A stretch of 50,638 nt of DNA from Winslowiella iniecta (GCF_001267535.1 NZ_JRXE01000004.1:90184-140821), one strand, 5' to 3'; positions 37,344 through 45,950 are shown, counted from the first letter of the stretch. Program-made: numbers and translations. Notes: generated from the letters alone by a model not told the origin.

Positions 37344-38357
37344 TCAGCCAGTAATCTGCTCAACGGTACAGAATCGTTTTTCGGCCAGCGACTGCACCGC
37401 CGCTTCAGCAATCGCCTGCGCCTGTAACCCATCCAGCAAACCCGGCAGATCCGCTGTCAGCTCGCCGTTTAACTGGCGCACAAAGGCATCCAGATGCAGG
37501 TAATAACTCTCTTTCACCCGGCTGAACCAGTCCGGCCACAGGCCTGGCCGACGCTGCTGATTACCCTGCCATAGCGTGACGCCTTGCGGGCTTTGACTGC
37601 CGGATTCAGCCAATCCACGCGCACCCAGTACGCTGATGCGCTCATCATAGCCATAACCGGTTCGCCGGGTATTATCCAGCTGTGCCAGAGCGCCGCTGGC
37701 CATCTGCATAATCAATACTGAGGTATCCACATCGCCAAAGGCGCTAATTTCAGGCTGCGCCAGCGCGCTGCCCATCGCGCCGACGACAGTGACTTCATCT
37801 GCCGTCAGCCAGCGCAGCAGATCGAAAAAGTGGATGGCCTGATCGCGCATTTGTCCGCCAGAAGCCTGCAAATAACTGAGGGGCGGCATCTCTGATGAGC
37901 GGCAAACCATCTGAATCAGTTCTGCGCCCCCGATGTCGCCTCGTTGCAGATGCTGTTTTAGCTGCTGGTGGCTGGCATCAAAACGGCGATTAAAGCCGAC
38001 GGTAACCGGCACAGAGAGCGGCAGCACTTGCGCCACTACCTGTCTGGCGCGCGTAAGAGAAAGATCGATTGGCTTCTCACAATAGATGGCTTTACCGGCG
38101 CGGGCGGCGGTCAGCAGCAGTTCAGCATGGGAAGGGGTGGAACTGGCAATCAGTACCGCATCAATGGTATCGCTGTTAATGGCGGCCGAAACCTCTGCGC
38201 ATTTTGCGCCGTAGCGCTGCGCAACGGCTGCCGCCCGTGAGGGATCGCTGTCCGCCACCATCACCAGTTCAGTGTCAGGATGCATGGCCAGATTCTGTGC
38301 ATGAACCTGACCGATAAAACCGCTGCCGAGCAGGGCAAATCTCTGTTTTGCTGCCAT
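37344..38357 (-). CDS. Gfo/Idh/MocA oxidoreductase 3, inositol 2-dehydrogenase-like
   Basis: A 337-residue protein close to IolG in layout: FALLGSGFIGQVHAQNL, YCEKPIDLSL, VGFNRRFDASH and GGQMRDQAIHFFDLLRWL (IolG enzymes usually have R-D-M-T-I-H-D-F-D here). IolG oxidises myo-inositol to 2-keto-myo-inositol, the IolE substrate, so with the IolE-like gene it would give the first two steps of inositol breakdown. The Met at 38357 (MAAKQRFALL) is chosen; longer frames run into the divergent LacI promoter. It is divergent from LacI regulator 2. Confidence 0.85.
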   Translation of the reverse strand: MAAKQRFALLGSGFIGQVHAQNLAMHPDTELVMVADSDPSRAAAVAQRYGAKCAEVSAAINSDTIDAVLIASSTPSHAELLLTAARAGKAIYCEKPIDLSLTRARQVVAQVLPLSVPVTVGFNRRFDASHQQLKQHLQRGDIGGAELIQMVCRSSEMPPLSYLQASGGQMRDQAIHFFDLLRWLTADEVTVVGAMGSALAQPEISAFGDVDTSVLIMQMASGALAQLDNTRRTGYGYDERISVLGARGLAESGSQSPQGVTLWQGNQQRRPGLWPDWFSRVKESYYLHLDAFVRQLNGELTADLPGLLDGLQAQAIAEAAVQSLAEKRFCTVEQITG

Positions 38358-38398
38358 TTTTACTCCGGGGTTAAGCGTGAAATATCGCCGAATGTGCA

Positions 38399-38426
38399 TT
38401 GCCAAAATACCTTTCCCCGATACACT
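38399..38426 (+). promoter_or_regulatory. Promoter of LacI regulator 2
   Basis: TTGCCA (38399-38404) and TACACT (38421-38426) with a 16-base spacer, 44 bases before the regulator ATG. Confidence 0.45.
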
Positions 38427-38469
38427 TGATGAACGGTGTTTTGATGGAAATCCCTCAACGGAGCGCGAC

Positions 38470-39489
38470 ATGAAAAAAGTCACCCTGGAACAACTGGCGA
38501 AAACGGCGGGAGTGGGGGTGGCGACGGTTGATAGGGTGCTGAATGAGCGTGGCGGCGTTTCACCGCAAACCAGCCGTAAAGTACTGGAGGCGGCGCGCGA
38601 TGCCGGGCTGAAGCGGATTCTGCCGGAGGAGCATCGTCATCCGTGGCAGCTTGAAGTGATACTGAGCGGCAATGACTCTTTCTTTTTTAAACAGCTGGCG
38701 CAGGACTTCAGTGAGGTGGCATCCGGCCACGGCTATCGCCGCCTGACGCTGCACCGTACCTTTATTCCCGAATCCCGTCCTGACAAGCTGGCGGCGCATA
38801 TTGTCGCCTGTAGCGCCAGGCGCGACGGGCTGATCGTTTTTGCGCATGAATATCCGGCAATTTATGACGCGCTGGCGCTCTGCAAACAGCGTGGCGTGCC
38901 GGTAATCACCATCGTAACCGATTTGCCAGGCGTGGAAAGATTATGTCACGTGGGAATTAACCAGTTGCAGGCTGGCCGCACCGCGGGATGGTTGATGGGA
39001 AAAATGCTGCACACTGATGGCGAAGTGATTATGGTCAGCGGTCGCTTTGATTACAGCGCCCATCGCCAGCGCATTCAGGGATTTCGTGATGTGCTGCAAC
39101 AAAGCTTCCCGCATATCCGGCTGCGCGAAGTGCTGGCCGGACAGGAGCGCCGCGACACCATCAGTAAATTGCTGGAGCAGCAACTGGCGCAGTCGGGTGA
39201 GGTGGCGGGCATTTATAATACCGGCCTCGGTAACAGTGAAATCAGCGAAGCGCTGGATCGCCATCGCCTTCTCGGTAAAAGCGTATTTATTACCCACGAA
39301 CTGTATACCACCACCGAGGCGCTGCTGGCGAAAAATGCTGTCTCGCTGACCCTCGACCAGAACACCCGCCAGCACGCTCAACTGGCGATCACATTGATGC
39401 TCCGGCACCTCGACAGCGGCGCGCAGCCAGAAACCTACGCCGAGGGCAAAGTTGAATTTATGCTGTTCACCTGGGAGAACTACCGTTAA
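38470..39489 (+). CDS. LacI-family transcriptional regulator 2
   Basis: A 339-residue protein with the HTH VTLEQLAKTAGVGVATVDRV. After it the usual hinge helix (N-x-x-A-R-x-L) is not recognisable; the linker reads DAGLKRILPEEHRHPWQ. The effector domain resembles sugar- or polyol-binding proteins (type 4 periplasmic binding: YNTGLGNSEISEALDRH). This subtype often controls inositol or sugar dehydrogenase clusters. The Met at 38470, with CGGAG upstream, is preferred to 38377. It is divergent from the IolG-like gene, its probable target. Confidence 0.87.
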   Translation: MKKVTLEQLAKTAGVGVATVDRVLNERGGVSPQTSRKVLEAARDAGLKRILPEEHRHPWQLEVILSGNDSFFFKQLAQDFSEVASGHGYRRLTLHRTFIPESRPDKLAAHIVACSARRDGLIVFAHEYPAIYDALALCKQRGVPVITIVTDLPGVERLCHVGINQLQAGRTAGWLMGKMLHTDGEVIMVSGRFDYSAHRQRIQGFRDVLQQSFPHIRLREVLAGQERRDTISKLLEQQLAQSGEVAGIYNTGLGNSEISEALDRHRLLGKSVFITHELYTTTEALLAKNAVSLTLDQNTRQHAQLAITLMLRHLDSGAQPETYAEGKVEFMLFTWENYR

Positions 39490-39506
39490 CACCGCTTCTG
39501 GTAATG

Positions 39507-39536
39507 AATATTGTTATGTTATAACATAACAATATT
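39507..39536. promoter_or_regulatory. Zur box (30-bp perfect palindrome)
   Basis: Both arms pair over 15 bases around the centre at 39521/39522; the core is GTTATGTTATAACATAAC, the known zinc-uptake-regulator motif. It lies 22 bases before the COG0523 GTPase start, where a bound Zur would block transcription. Confidence 0.85.
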
Positions 39537-39557
39537 ATCCAGTAAGGAGTGTTTCCC

Positions 39558-40772
39558 ATGTCAGAAGTTATCGCCGCCGACTCTCGGTTGCCCGTAACCG
39601 TACTCTCAGGTTTTCTGGGTGCCGGTAAAACCACGCTGTTAAATCATATTCTCAATAATCGTGAAGGTCGTCGGGTCGCGGTGATCGTGAATGATATGTC
39701 GGAGGTCAATATTGATGCGGCGCTGGTCAGGGAAGGGGGCGCAGAATTGTCCCGCACCGACGAAAAACTGATTGAGATGAGTAATGGCTGCATTTGCTGC
39801 ACGTTACGCGAAGATTTGCTGCTGGAGGTCACCCGGCTGGCGCAGGAAGGCCGCTTTGATCAGCTGGTGATTGAATCCACCGGCATTTCGGAACCGCTGC
39901 CGGTGGCAGAAACCTTCACCTTTGAGGATGAACAGGGGATTAGCCTCTCCAGCGTGGCGCGGCTCGATACCATGGTGACGGTAGTCGATGGCTGCAATTT
40001 CCTGAAAGATTATCAGTCGAATGAAAGCATCCGCGCGCGCGGCGAGTCACTGGGTGAAGCGGATCAGCGCACGGTGGTCGATCTGCTGATCGATCAGATT
40101 GAGTTTTGTGATGTGCTGGTACTGAATAAAATCGATTTAATCGATGTTGAGCAGCGCGAGCAGCTGATGGCGATCCTGCATAGTCTGAACCCGCGGGCGA
40201 AAATTGAATTCGCGCAATTCGGTAAAGTGGCGTTGAATAAATTGCTGAATACCGGGCTATTTGACTTTGATGCTGCCGCTCAGGCGCCGGGCTGGCTGAA
40301 AGAGTTACGGGGTGAACATACGCCGGAAACCGAAGAGTACGGCATCAGTCACTTTGTGTTTCGCGCCCGTCGGCCGTTTCATCCGCAGCGTTTCTGGCAG
40401 CTGGTCGCCGGCGATTTGCCCGGTGTGGTGCGCTCGAAAGGCTATTTCTGGCTGGCAACTCGCCCCGCTTTTGCCGGGTCATGGTCACAAGCCGGTGGCG
40501 TATCGCGGCAGGGAATGGCGGGGGTATGGTGGGCTTCTGTGCCGCGCGAGCGCTGGCCGCAGGATGCCGACACGCGCCAGTTTATTGCGGAAAACTGGGT
40601 CGATGGCGTCGGCGATGCGCGTCAGGAGCTGGTGTTTATTGGCATCGATATGGATGAAGACGGGCTGCGGCATAAGCTCGGCGCGGCTCTGCTGAGTGAT
40701 AAGGAGATGGCACTGGGGCCGCATGGCTGGACGCTCTTTGACGATCCGGTTCCGGAGTGGACTGAACACTAA
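39558..40772 (+). CDS. zigA: COG0523/CobW-family zinc chaperone GTPase (ZigA-like)
   Basis: A 404-residue cytosolic GTPase. Walker A is [15 protein letters not shown], the metal motif is [14 protein letters not shown] (CxCC), Walker B ESTGISEP, and the guanine motif VLNKIDL; the C-terminal CobW domain begins near [20 protein letters not shown]. Under zinc starvation such proteins deliver zinc to essential enzymes. The Zur box upstream supports ZigA rather than the cobalt or nitrile-hydratase branches. AAGGAG precedes the ATG at 39558; an ATG at 39549 lies within that spacing and is less likely. Confidence 0.9.
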   Translation: MSEVIAADSRLPVTVLSGFLGAGKTTLLNHILNNREGRRVAVIVNDMSEVNIDAALVREGGAELSRTDEKLIEMSNGCICCTLREDLLLEVTRLAQEGRFDQLVIESTGISEPLPVAETFTFEDEQGISLSSVARLDTMVTVVDGCNFLKDYQSNESIRARGESLGEADQRTVVDLLIDQIEFCDVLVLNKIDLIDVEQREQLMAILHSLNPRAKIEFAQFGKVALNKLLNTGLFDFDAAAQAPGWLKELRGEHTPETEEYGISHFVFRARRPFHPQRFWQLVAGDLPGVVRSKGYFWLATRPAFAGSWSQAGGVSRQGMAGVWWASVPRERWPQDADTRQFIAENWVDGVGDARQELVFIGIDMDEDGLRHKLGAALLSDKEMALGPHGWTLFDDPVPEWTEH

Positions 40773-40789
40773 AAGGGTGAGTTTAGTCA

Positions 40790-40818
40790 GGCGGCTAGCG
40801 TAAATGAAGGTAGCCGCC
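40790..40818. terminator. Hairpin between zigA and ycgR
   Basis: GGCGGCTA, a 13-base loop, TAGCCGCC between convergent genes. Confidence 0.55.
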
Positions 40819-40833
40819 GGTTTAGCCCCTGGC

Positions 40834-41571
40834 TTATTCAGCAAAGCGTCTGGCCTTATCACGCGCCAGCCTTTCCAGAGAGAAGATCACCTGCTGCAAC
40901 TGTCGTTCCTGAGCGGCATTCAGTGCCACAAAACGAAAACTCAGCCGTGGCGTCACCACCGTTTCATTTTTACTGCTGACGGTGGTGCGTTCGCCGATAT
41001 GCAGCAGCTGAGCATCGACGGTAAACTGACCGTATTCTCCCAGCTCCACCTGCAAATTTTGCAGAATATCACCGCTGTTCAGTGTTGGCGGTAACGGGCC
41101 ATCCGGCAGTACGCCAATGCCCCCGAGCGACACATCCTGTAGGCGAAAACGGGCGCGGGAGCCATCTGGCCACTGACTCTGGCAGAAGAACGCCGGTTCC
41201 AGCGGCGCATTCACCCGGAAAAATTCGCGGCGCTGAATCAGCCACAGTAGCTGCGGCAGCGGGGCAGAAAATGCCGGTAAGCCCTCATATTCCACGGCAT
41301 CCAGCGCGTCAAGGGCAAACTCCACTTTGGCACCCTGGGTTTCGGCACAAATATGCAGATCCTGTGACTGCAATGCCAGCTGATTATCATAGGCATTACT
41401 GCCGTAATCGAGCATCAGCTGTTGCTGATTAACCAACAGGATGCGGCTGATAAACTGACCGCGTGCACTGACGATTCGCACCGGGGTCTGATGTTTTTCC
41501 AGATCACGCAGTACCCCCAGCACCGCCAGTGTGCCGTGTTTACGGTACTGCTCTTTATCTTCCTCTTTCAC
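40834..41571 (-). CDS. ycgR: Flagellar brake protein YcgR (c-di-GMP-binding)
   Basis: A 245-residue protein with an N-terminal YcgR domain (LAVLGVLRDLEKHQTPVRIV) and a C-terminal PilZ domain. The c-di-GMP motifs are intact: QRREFFRVNAP (RxxxR) and DVSLGGIG (DxSxxG). On binding c-di-GMP it acts on the flagellar motor and slows swimming. It starts with GTG at 41569-41571, preceded by GGAGCAG; no in-frame ATG lies between this and the promoter. A flagellar sigma-28 promoter is found just upstream. Confidence 0.93.
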   Translation of the reverse strand: MKEEDKEQYRKHGTLAVLGVLRDLEKHQTPVRIVSARGQFISRILLVNQQQLMLDYGSNAYDNQLALQSQDLHICAETQGAKVEFALDALDAVEYEGLPAFSAPLPQLLWLIQRREFFRVNAPLEPAFFCQSQWPDGSRARFRLQDVSLGGIGVLPDGPLPPTLNSGDILQNLQVELGEYGQFTVDAQLLHIGERTTVSSKNETVVTPRLSFRFVALNAAQERQLQQVIFSLERLARDKARRFAE

Positions 41572-41623
41572 ATCCTGCTCCGGTGCGGTTGCAATCTCGT
41601 TGCTGATAACGGTACAGGGGTCA

Positions 41624-41650
41624 GTATCGGCGTCAGAGCGGCGGACTTTA
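41624..41650 (-). promoter_or_regulatory. Sigma-28 (FliA) promoter of ycgR
   Basis: On the minus strand TAAAGTCC, 11 bases, GCCGATAC: matches the FliA consensus TAAAGTTT-N11-GCCGATAA in spacing and nearly in sequence. It lies 53 bases before the GTG start. Confidence 0.85.
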
Positions 41651-41721
41651 CATTTATTCGCTGAGTATCTGTCTTTTTTTCATCAAAGTTTGGATTCAAA
41701 TCACAGAGTTAGAAATCTCGC

Positions 41722-41728
41722 CTATACT
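41722..41728 (+). promoter_or_regulatory. CTATACT -10 element (sigma-S-like)
   Basis: GCCTATACTTGTTAA, 50 bases before the DUF883 gene, again resembles the RpoS-preferred -10. Confidence 0.5.
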
Positions 41729-41778
41729 TGTTAACAGAAAAGGCCTTCGGCCATCTGCGAGCGTATTAACAGGAGAGT

Positions 41779-41979
41779 ATGATGTTTTCAAAACGTGAAG
41801 CCGGTAAAAAACTTGAGCAGGTTCAGGAACGCTCACGCGAAGCAGGTAGCGAACTGTGTGATGAGCTGAAAAGCGCAGCCAGCGACTCCTGTGATTATTT
41901 GAAAAAGAATCCCTGGGCTGGCGTAGGCATTGGTGCTGCGCTGGGTCTGGTTGTTGGTGTATTAATTAGCAAAAAATAA
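41779..41979 (+). CDS. ElaB/YqjD-family (DUF883) membrane-anchored protein
   Basis: A 66-residue protein: a charged, helical N-terminal half (EAGKKLEQVQERSREAGSEL) and a C-terminal membrane anchor NPWAGVGIGAALGLVVGVLI followed by Lys-Lys. This is the DUF883 pattern of ElaB, YgaM and YqjD, tail-anchored proteins that bind ribosomes in stationary phase; it is shorter than those. The ATG at 41779 follows AGGAGAG; a second Met follows at once. The ymgE-like gene starts 10 bases later, so the two form an operon. Confidence 0.85.
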   Translation: MMFSKREAGKKLEQVQERSREAGSELCDELKSAASDSCDYLKKNPWAGVGIGAALGLVVGVLISKK

Positions 41980-41989
41980 GGAGCAGGAA

Positions 41990-42238
41990 ATGGGAATTCT
42001 TTCATGGATCATTTTTGGTCTGATCGCCGGTATCATTGCGAAATGGATTATGCCAGGTAAAGACGGTGGCGGTTTTATTATCACTATCGTGTTGGGTATT
42101 ATCGGTGCCGTAGTCGGCGGTTGGATCAGTACCTTCTTCGGCTTTGGTAAAGTCGATGGCTTTAACTTCGGCAGCTTTGTGGTGGCGGTGATCGGTGCCA
42201 TTGTGGTGCTGTTTATCTACCGTAAAGTCAGAAGTTAA
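41990..42238 (+). CDS. GlsB/YeaQ/YmgE-family (transglycosylase-associated) membrane protein
   Basis: An 82-residue inner-membrane protein with three hydrophobic helices: ILSWIIFGLIAGIIAKWIMP, then GGFIITIVLGIIGAVVGGWI, and SFVVAVIGAIVVLFIYRKVR at the end. It belongs to the family of YmgE, YeaQ and GlsB; these are stress-induced and of unclear function. AAGGAGCAGGA precedes the ATG. E. coli ymgE lies beside ycgR, as here. A strong terminator follows. Confidence 0.9.
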   Translation: MGILSWIIFGLIAGIIAKWIMPGKDGGGFIITIVLGIIGAVVGGWISTFFGFGKVDGFNFGSFVVAVIGAIVVLFIYRKVRS

Positions 42239-42252
42239 GCACCAGACACATT

Positions 42253-42282
42253 AAAAAGGGAGACTTTACGTCTCCCTTTTTT
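42253..42282. terminator. Bidirectional rho-independent terminator
   Basis: AAAAAGGGAGAC, TTTA-type loop, GTCTCCCTTTTTT between the YmgE-like gene and the convergent receptor gene; A- and T-runs serve both strands. Confidence 0.92.
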
Positions 42283-42300
42283 GTGACCGTAATCCAGGTA

Positions 42301-44421
42301 TCAGAAGTCGTAACCGACAGTGGCAACGATGGTACGCTCAGCGCCTTTGTAGCAGAAGCCTGTACCATAACAGGCGGCAATGTACTCGCGGTCGGTCAGG
42401 TTATTGGCATTAACCTGCACAAACGCCCCTTTCAGCTGACTGTTCCAGGCACCCAAATCGGCACGCACGGAAGCATCAAACAGCGTGACGGATGGCAGAC
42501 GAGTGGTGTTTTCATTGTCTGCCCACTGTTTGCCCAGATGACGCACTCCGGCACCGACGCTCAGACCATAATCAAACTGATAATGTGCCCAGGCGGTAGC
42601 GATTTGGTTTGGCGTCAGGTATGGCGTATGACCATCGTTATTATCCGGCGTCTCTTTATAGCGCACATGGTTCAGCGTGTAGCCGGCAATGGTGCTCAGA
42701 CGCGGCGTGATTTGGTTACGCGCTTCCAGTTCCAGACCTTGTGAGTGCACTTTACCGGCCGGCACGTTAATCGCATTGACCACGTCGCGGCTGGAGACAT
42801 CTTTCTGCGTCAGATCATAAACAGCAATCGAGTACATATCGGATGTACCCACTGGCTGATATTTCACCCCAGCCTCATACTGCTCGGCGGTGCTGGGTTT
42901 CAGCAGATTATTATCCGGGCCGGTCAGTGAGCTTGGGGTGATCGCCTGGCTGTAGCTGACATAAGGTGAAATACCGTTGTCGAAGGCATAGAGTACCGAA
43001 GCACGGCCACTGACGTGGTCGTCGGAGCGACGGCGCGAGTCACCGGACGTATCGTTATCCTGTTTCGCCACAATGCGATCGTAACGACCAGACAAATCAA
43101 CATGCCACTTATCCAGTTTCATCTGATCCTGCAAGTAGATGCCGGTCTGGTAGTAGCGACGGGTCAGGTCATCATCGGTGTAGAAGTTCAGGGCAGTGCC
43201 ACCTGAAACACCGGTAAAGGCATTCAGGTTAGTGGCCGTCGCGCCGCCATCCCACAGGTCGTTTTTATACTGATGATACTCAGCACCGAGCATCACTTTA
43301 TGTTCCACCGCGCCGGTAGCAAAATCGGCTTCCAGCTGGTTATCAATCGCCACCGCATCCAGCGAAGAACGGGTGCCGGAATAGTAGCGGGTTAACTCAT
43401 CACTGGTCGGGCTGACCCAGCCAGCCTGATAAACCTGGTCAAGCTTGACGTTAGAGTGGGTATAACTGGCATTCGAGCGGAATGCCCAGGTTTCATTAAA
43501 GCGATGGGCAAACTCATAGCTGTAGATCTGCTCGGTACGTTTGTATTGATCGAGTGAGCTTTCACCTTCGTAGAAGCTGCGGCTAAGTTTTTTACCGTTA
43601 TGTTCGCTGGTGGTGCCATCAAGCGGCACCGAGCCGTGATAACCGCCGGAAGGGTCTTTTTGCAGATAAGCGCGCAACAACAGAGAGGTATCTTCATCCG
43701 GCTGCCATAACAGTGATGGCGAGATCGCATAGCGCTCTTCACGGGTATGATCGTACTGAGTATCACTGGTGCGGGTCATACCGGTCAGACGAAATGCCCA
43801 TTGATCGTTAATCGCATTGGTGTAGTCAAACGCACCGCCTTTGGTATTTTGCGTACCGGCAGACAGGCGGAAATGGCCCTGTTCAGCGAACTGCGGACGT
43901 TTTGACGTCATATTCACCAGGCCACCCGGTACGGTCTGACCATAAAGGGCAGAAGAAGGGCCTTTGATAATATCGATGCGCTCAAGGAACCAGGGATCAA
44001 CTTGCAGCACGTTGTGGCTGCCGCCGTCACTCATAACACGCAGTCCGTCCAGGAAGGTGTTGTCAGTATCACCGCCGTGGAAGCCACGCAGAGAAACGGT
44101 ATCGAAGCGTGAAGCGGCACCGGCAAAGTTGGTAAACACCCCCGGCGTATAGTTCAGCGCCTGATTCAGGTTGGTGGCACCCTGATCTTCGATCTGCTGG
44201 CGGGTCACCACGGAAATGGATTGTCCGGTGGTAATCAGCGGCTCATCAGTTTTTGTGGCACCGGTACTGTTTTTAACGGTGTAACCTGAAGTCGGTGACT
44301 GGGCGGTTTCGGCTGGCTGTGTAGTGACGACCATGGTCTCTTCAGCGAAAGAGAGTGCTGGCGCGGCAAGTGCAAGTGAACAAAGCAGAGCAGAACGCTT
44401 TAAGGTAAAAGCCATTCTCAT
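42301..44421 (-). CDS. TonB-dependent ferric siderophore receptor (FoxA/FhuA type)
   Basis: A 706-residue outer-membrane receptor. After a signal peptide (about residues 1-26, ending SFAEE) comes the TonB box ETMVVTT, the plug domain (TPGVFTNFAGAASRFDTVSL, then IDIIKGPSSALYGQTVPGGL) and a 22-strand barrel ending in Phe (TIVATVGYDF). The C-terminal paired cysteines (ACYGTGFCYKGAERT) are typical of hydroxamate receptors such as FhuA, and of FoxA for ferrioxamine. The choice between these is not certain. Translation may begin at the third codon (MAF). A Fur box lies upstream, so iron limitation should induce it. Confidence 0.88.
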   Translation of the reverse strand: MRMAFTLKRSALLCSLALAAPALSFAEETMVVTTQPAETAQSPTSGYTVKNSTGATKTDEPLITTGQSISVVTRQQIEDQGATNLNQALNYTPGVFTNFAGAASRFDTVSLRGFHGGDTDNTFLDGLRVMSDGGSHNVLQVDPWFLERIDIIKGPSSALYGQTVPGGLVNMTSKRPQFAEQGHFRLSAGTQNTKGGAFDYTNAINDQWAFRLTGMTRTSDTQYDHTREERYAISPSLLWQPDEDTSLLLRAYLQKDPSGGYHGSVPLDGTTSEHNGKKLSRSFYEGESSLDQYKRTEQIYSYEFAHRFNETWAFRSNASYTHSNVKLDQVYQAGWVSPTSDELTRYYSGTRSSLDAVAIDNQLEADFATGAVEHKVMLGAEYHQYKNDLWDGGATATNLNAFTGVSGGTALNFYTDDDLTRRYYQTGIYLQDQMKLDKWHVDLSGRYDRIVAKQDNDTSGDSRRRSDDHVSGRASVLYAFDNGISPYVSYSQAITPSSLTGPDNNLLKPSTAEQYEAGVKYQPVGTSDMYSIAVYDLTQKDVSSRDVVNAINVPAGKVHSQGLELEARNQITPRLSTIAGYTLNHVRYKETPDNNDGHTPYLTPNQIATAWAHYQFDYGLSVGAGVRHLGKQWADNENTTRLPSVTLFDASVRADLGAWNSQLKGAFVQVNANNLTDREYIAACYGTGFCYKGAERTIVATVGYDF

Positions 44422-44520
44422 TCTAAATATCCCATAGTTTCATTGTAATTAAGCCGGCGTTTCCGAGAGGAATTCCAGCTTGAGCGCACCGACAATGCAA
44501 TTGACATACATTGTCATAAT

Positions 44521-44539
44521 TCTAATGATAATTATTATC
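44521..44539 (-). promoter_or_regulatory. Fur box upstream of the siderophore receptor gene
   Basis: The plus-strand 19-mer TCTAATGATAATTATTATC matches the consensus GATAATGATAATCATTATC at 16 of 19 positions, about 100 bases before the receptor start. Confidence 0.8.
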
Positions 44540-44622
44540 TTTCTCGATTGCGGTTTCAAGCATTGATTATGCTGATATATTCACACAAAGCGATCGGGGT
44601 ATTAACATTTCTGAGCAGGAAA

Positions 44623-44644
44623 CAGACGGCGCAAGGGCCGTCTG
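44623..44644 (-). terminator. Hairpin after the MHS transporter gene
   Basis: CAGACGGC, loop GCAAGG, GCCGTCTG: an 8-bp stem just past the transporter stop, separating it from the receptor promoter. Confidence 0.65.
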
Positions 44645-44652
44645 ACAAGCGG

Positions 44653-45933
44653 TTAACTCTCAAGGTCGCGCAGATGGTCGTCGGGGCGCAAAGTGAGAAT
44701 CGCCAGTAAGCTGATTAATGAAATGATCACCACATACCAGGCCGGGATATTAATATTGCCGGTTTGCTTTATCAGGGCGGTAATAATCAGTCCGGCGCAA
44801 CCGGAAAACACTGCATTGGAGAGCGAGTAGGCCAGCCCTAATCCGGTATAGCGTACCCGGGTCGGAAACATCTCTGCCAGCATCGCCGGTCCCGGCCCGG
44901 CCAGCAAGCCCACCACCGCACCGGCCAGCATCACGGCCGCAGCCTTCCACCACAGTGACGCCTCTGGCTGTTGCAGTATTGCCAGCAGCGGGAAAGTAAA
45001 AATAATTACCGCGCCAATCGCCAGCAGCATAATGCGGCGGCGGCCATAACGGTCACTGAGACGACCCGCCGGTAAAATGGTCAGCGCGAAGCCAATATTT
45101 CCCAATACTGTTGCCACCAGTGCCTGCTGAAAGCTGGCATGCAGTGCGGTTTGCAGCCATGACGGCATCACCACCAGGAAGGTATAACCGGCGGCGGACC
45201 AGCCCATCATGCGGCCAATACCCAGCGCAATGGCTTTCACCACCCCGGAAAGCGGCGCGGGTTGCCGATGTTGCTGCGTCTGCTTAAAACTTGGGGTTTC
45301 ATCCAGCTGCAAACGCAGCCACAGCGCCACCAGACCCATCGGCAAAGCCAGCAGAAACGGCACGCGCCAGCCCCAGCTGTGCAGTTGTTCGCTGGTCAGT
45401 AACATACCGAGTAACGCCACCACCCCGGCACCGGCCAGTAAACCGAGCGCCACGGTAAAAGATTGCCAGGCGCCATAGCTACCGCGTTTGCCACGCGGCG
45501 CAAATTCGGTCATCAGCGCCACCGCGCCGCCAAATTCACCGCCAGCAAACAGCCCCTGCAACATACGCAAAAGTGTTAGCAGCAATGGAGCGGCCACACC
45601 CAGCGTGGCATAAGTCGGCATCAGCCCGATGGCTGCGGTGGCCAGCGTCATCATAATCAGCACCGCGATCAGCGTCGGTTTACGCCCGATGCGGTCGCCA
45701 ATGCGGCCAAACAGAATTGCCCCCAGCGGACGACAGAAAAAGGCGAGGGCAAAGGCAGCATAAGTCAGGATCAGGCTGGTGATCTCGCTTTCACCCTCAA
45801 GGCGAAAGAAATTCGCGGCAATCACCGTGGCCAGAAAGCCGTAAACGCCAAATTCATACCATTCAATAAAGTTACCGACCGAACCGGCCACTAATGCACG
45901 GCGACTGGCTGAGCGAGTGATTTGTGATTGCAT
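44653..45933 (-). CDS. MFS transporter, metabolite:H+ symporter (MHS) family
   Basis: A 426-residue permease with 12 predicted helices. The family opening GSVGNFIEWYEFGVYGFLA, the loop GRIGDRIGRKPTL and the mid segment GLFAGGEFGGAVALMTEFAP place it with KgtP, ProP and ShiA. MHS members carry dicarboxylates, betaines or aromatic acids with H+; the substrate here is not defined. It lies between treA and the siderophore receptor gene, all on the minus strand, but hairpins on both sides suggest its own transcript. Confidence 0.88.
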   Translation of the reverse strand: MQSQITRSASRRALVAGSVGNFIEWYEFGVYGFLATVIAANFFRLEGESEITSLILTYAAFALAFFCRPLGAILFGRIGDRIGRKPTLIAVLIMMTLATAAIGLMPTYATLGVAAPLLLTLLRMLQGLFAGGEFGGAVALMTEFAPRGKRGSYGAWQSFTVALGLLAGAGVVALLGMLLTSEQLHSWGWRVPFLLALPMGLVALWLRLQLDETPSFKQTQQHRQPAPLSGVVKAIALGIGRMMGWSAAGYTFLVVMPSWLQTALHASFQQALVATVLGNIGFALTILPAGRLSDRYGRRRIMLLAIGAVIIFTFPLLAILQQPEASLWWKAAAVMLAGAVVGLLAGPGPAMLAEMFPTRVRYTGLGLAYSLSNAVFSGCAGLIITALIKQTGNINIPAWYVVIISLISLLAILTLRPDDHLRDLES

Positions 45934-45950
45934 GATGGCTCCGGGCCAGT

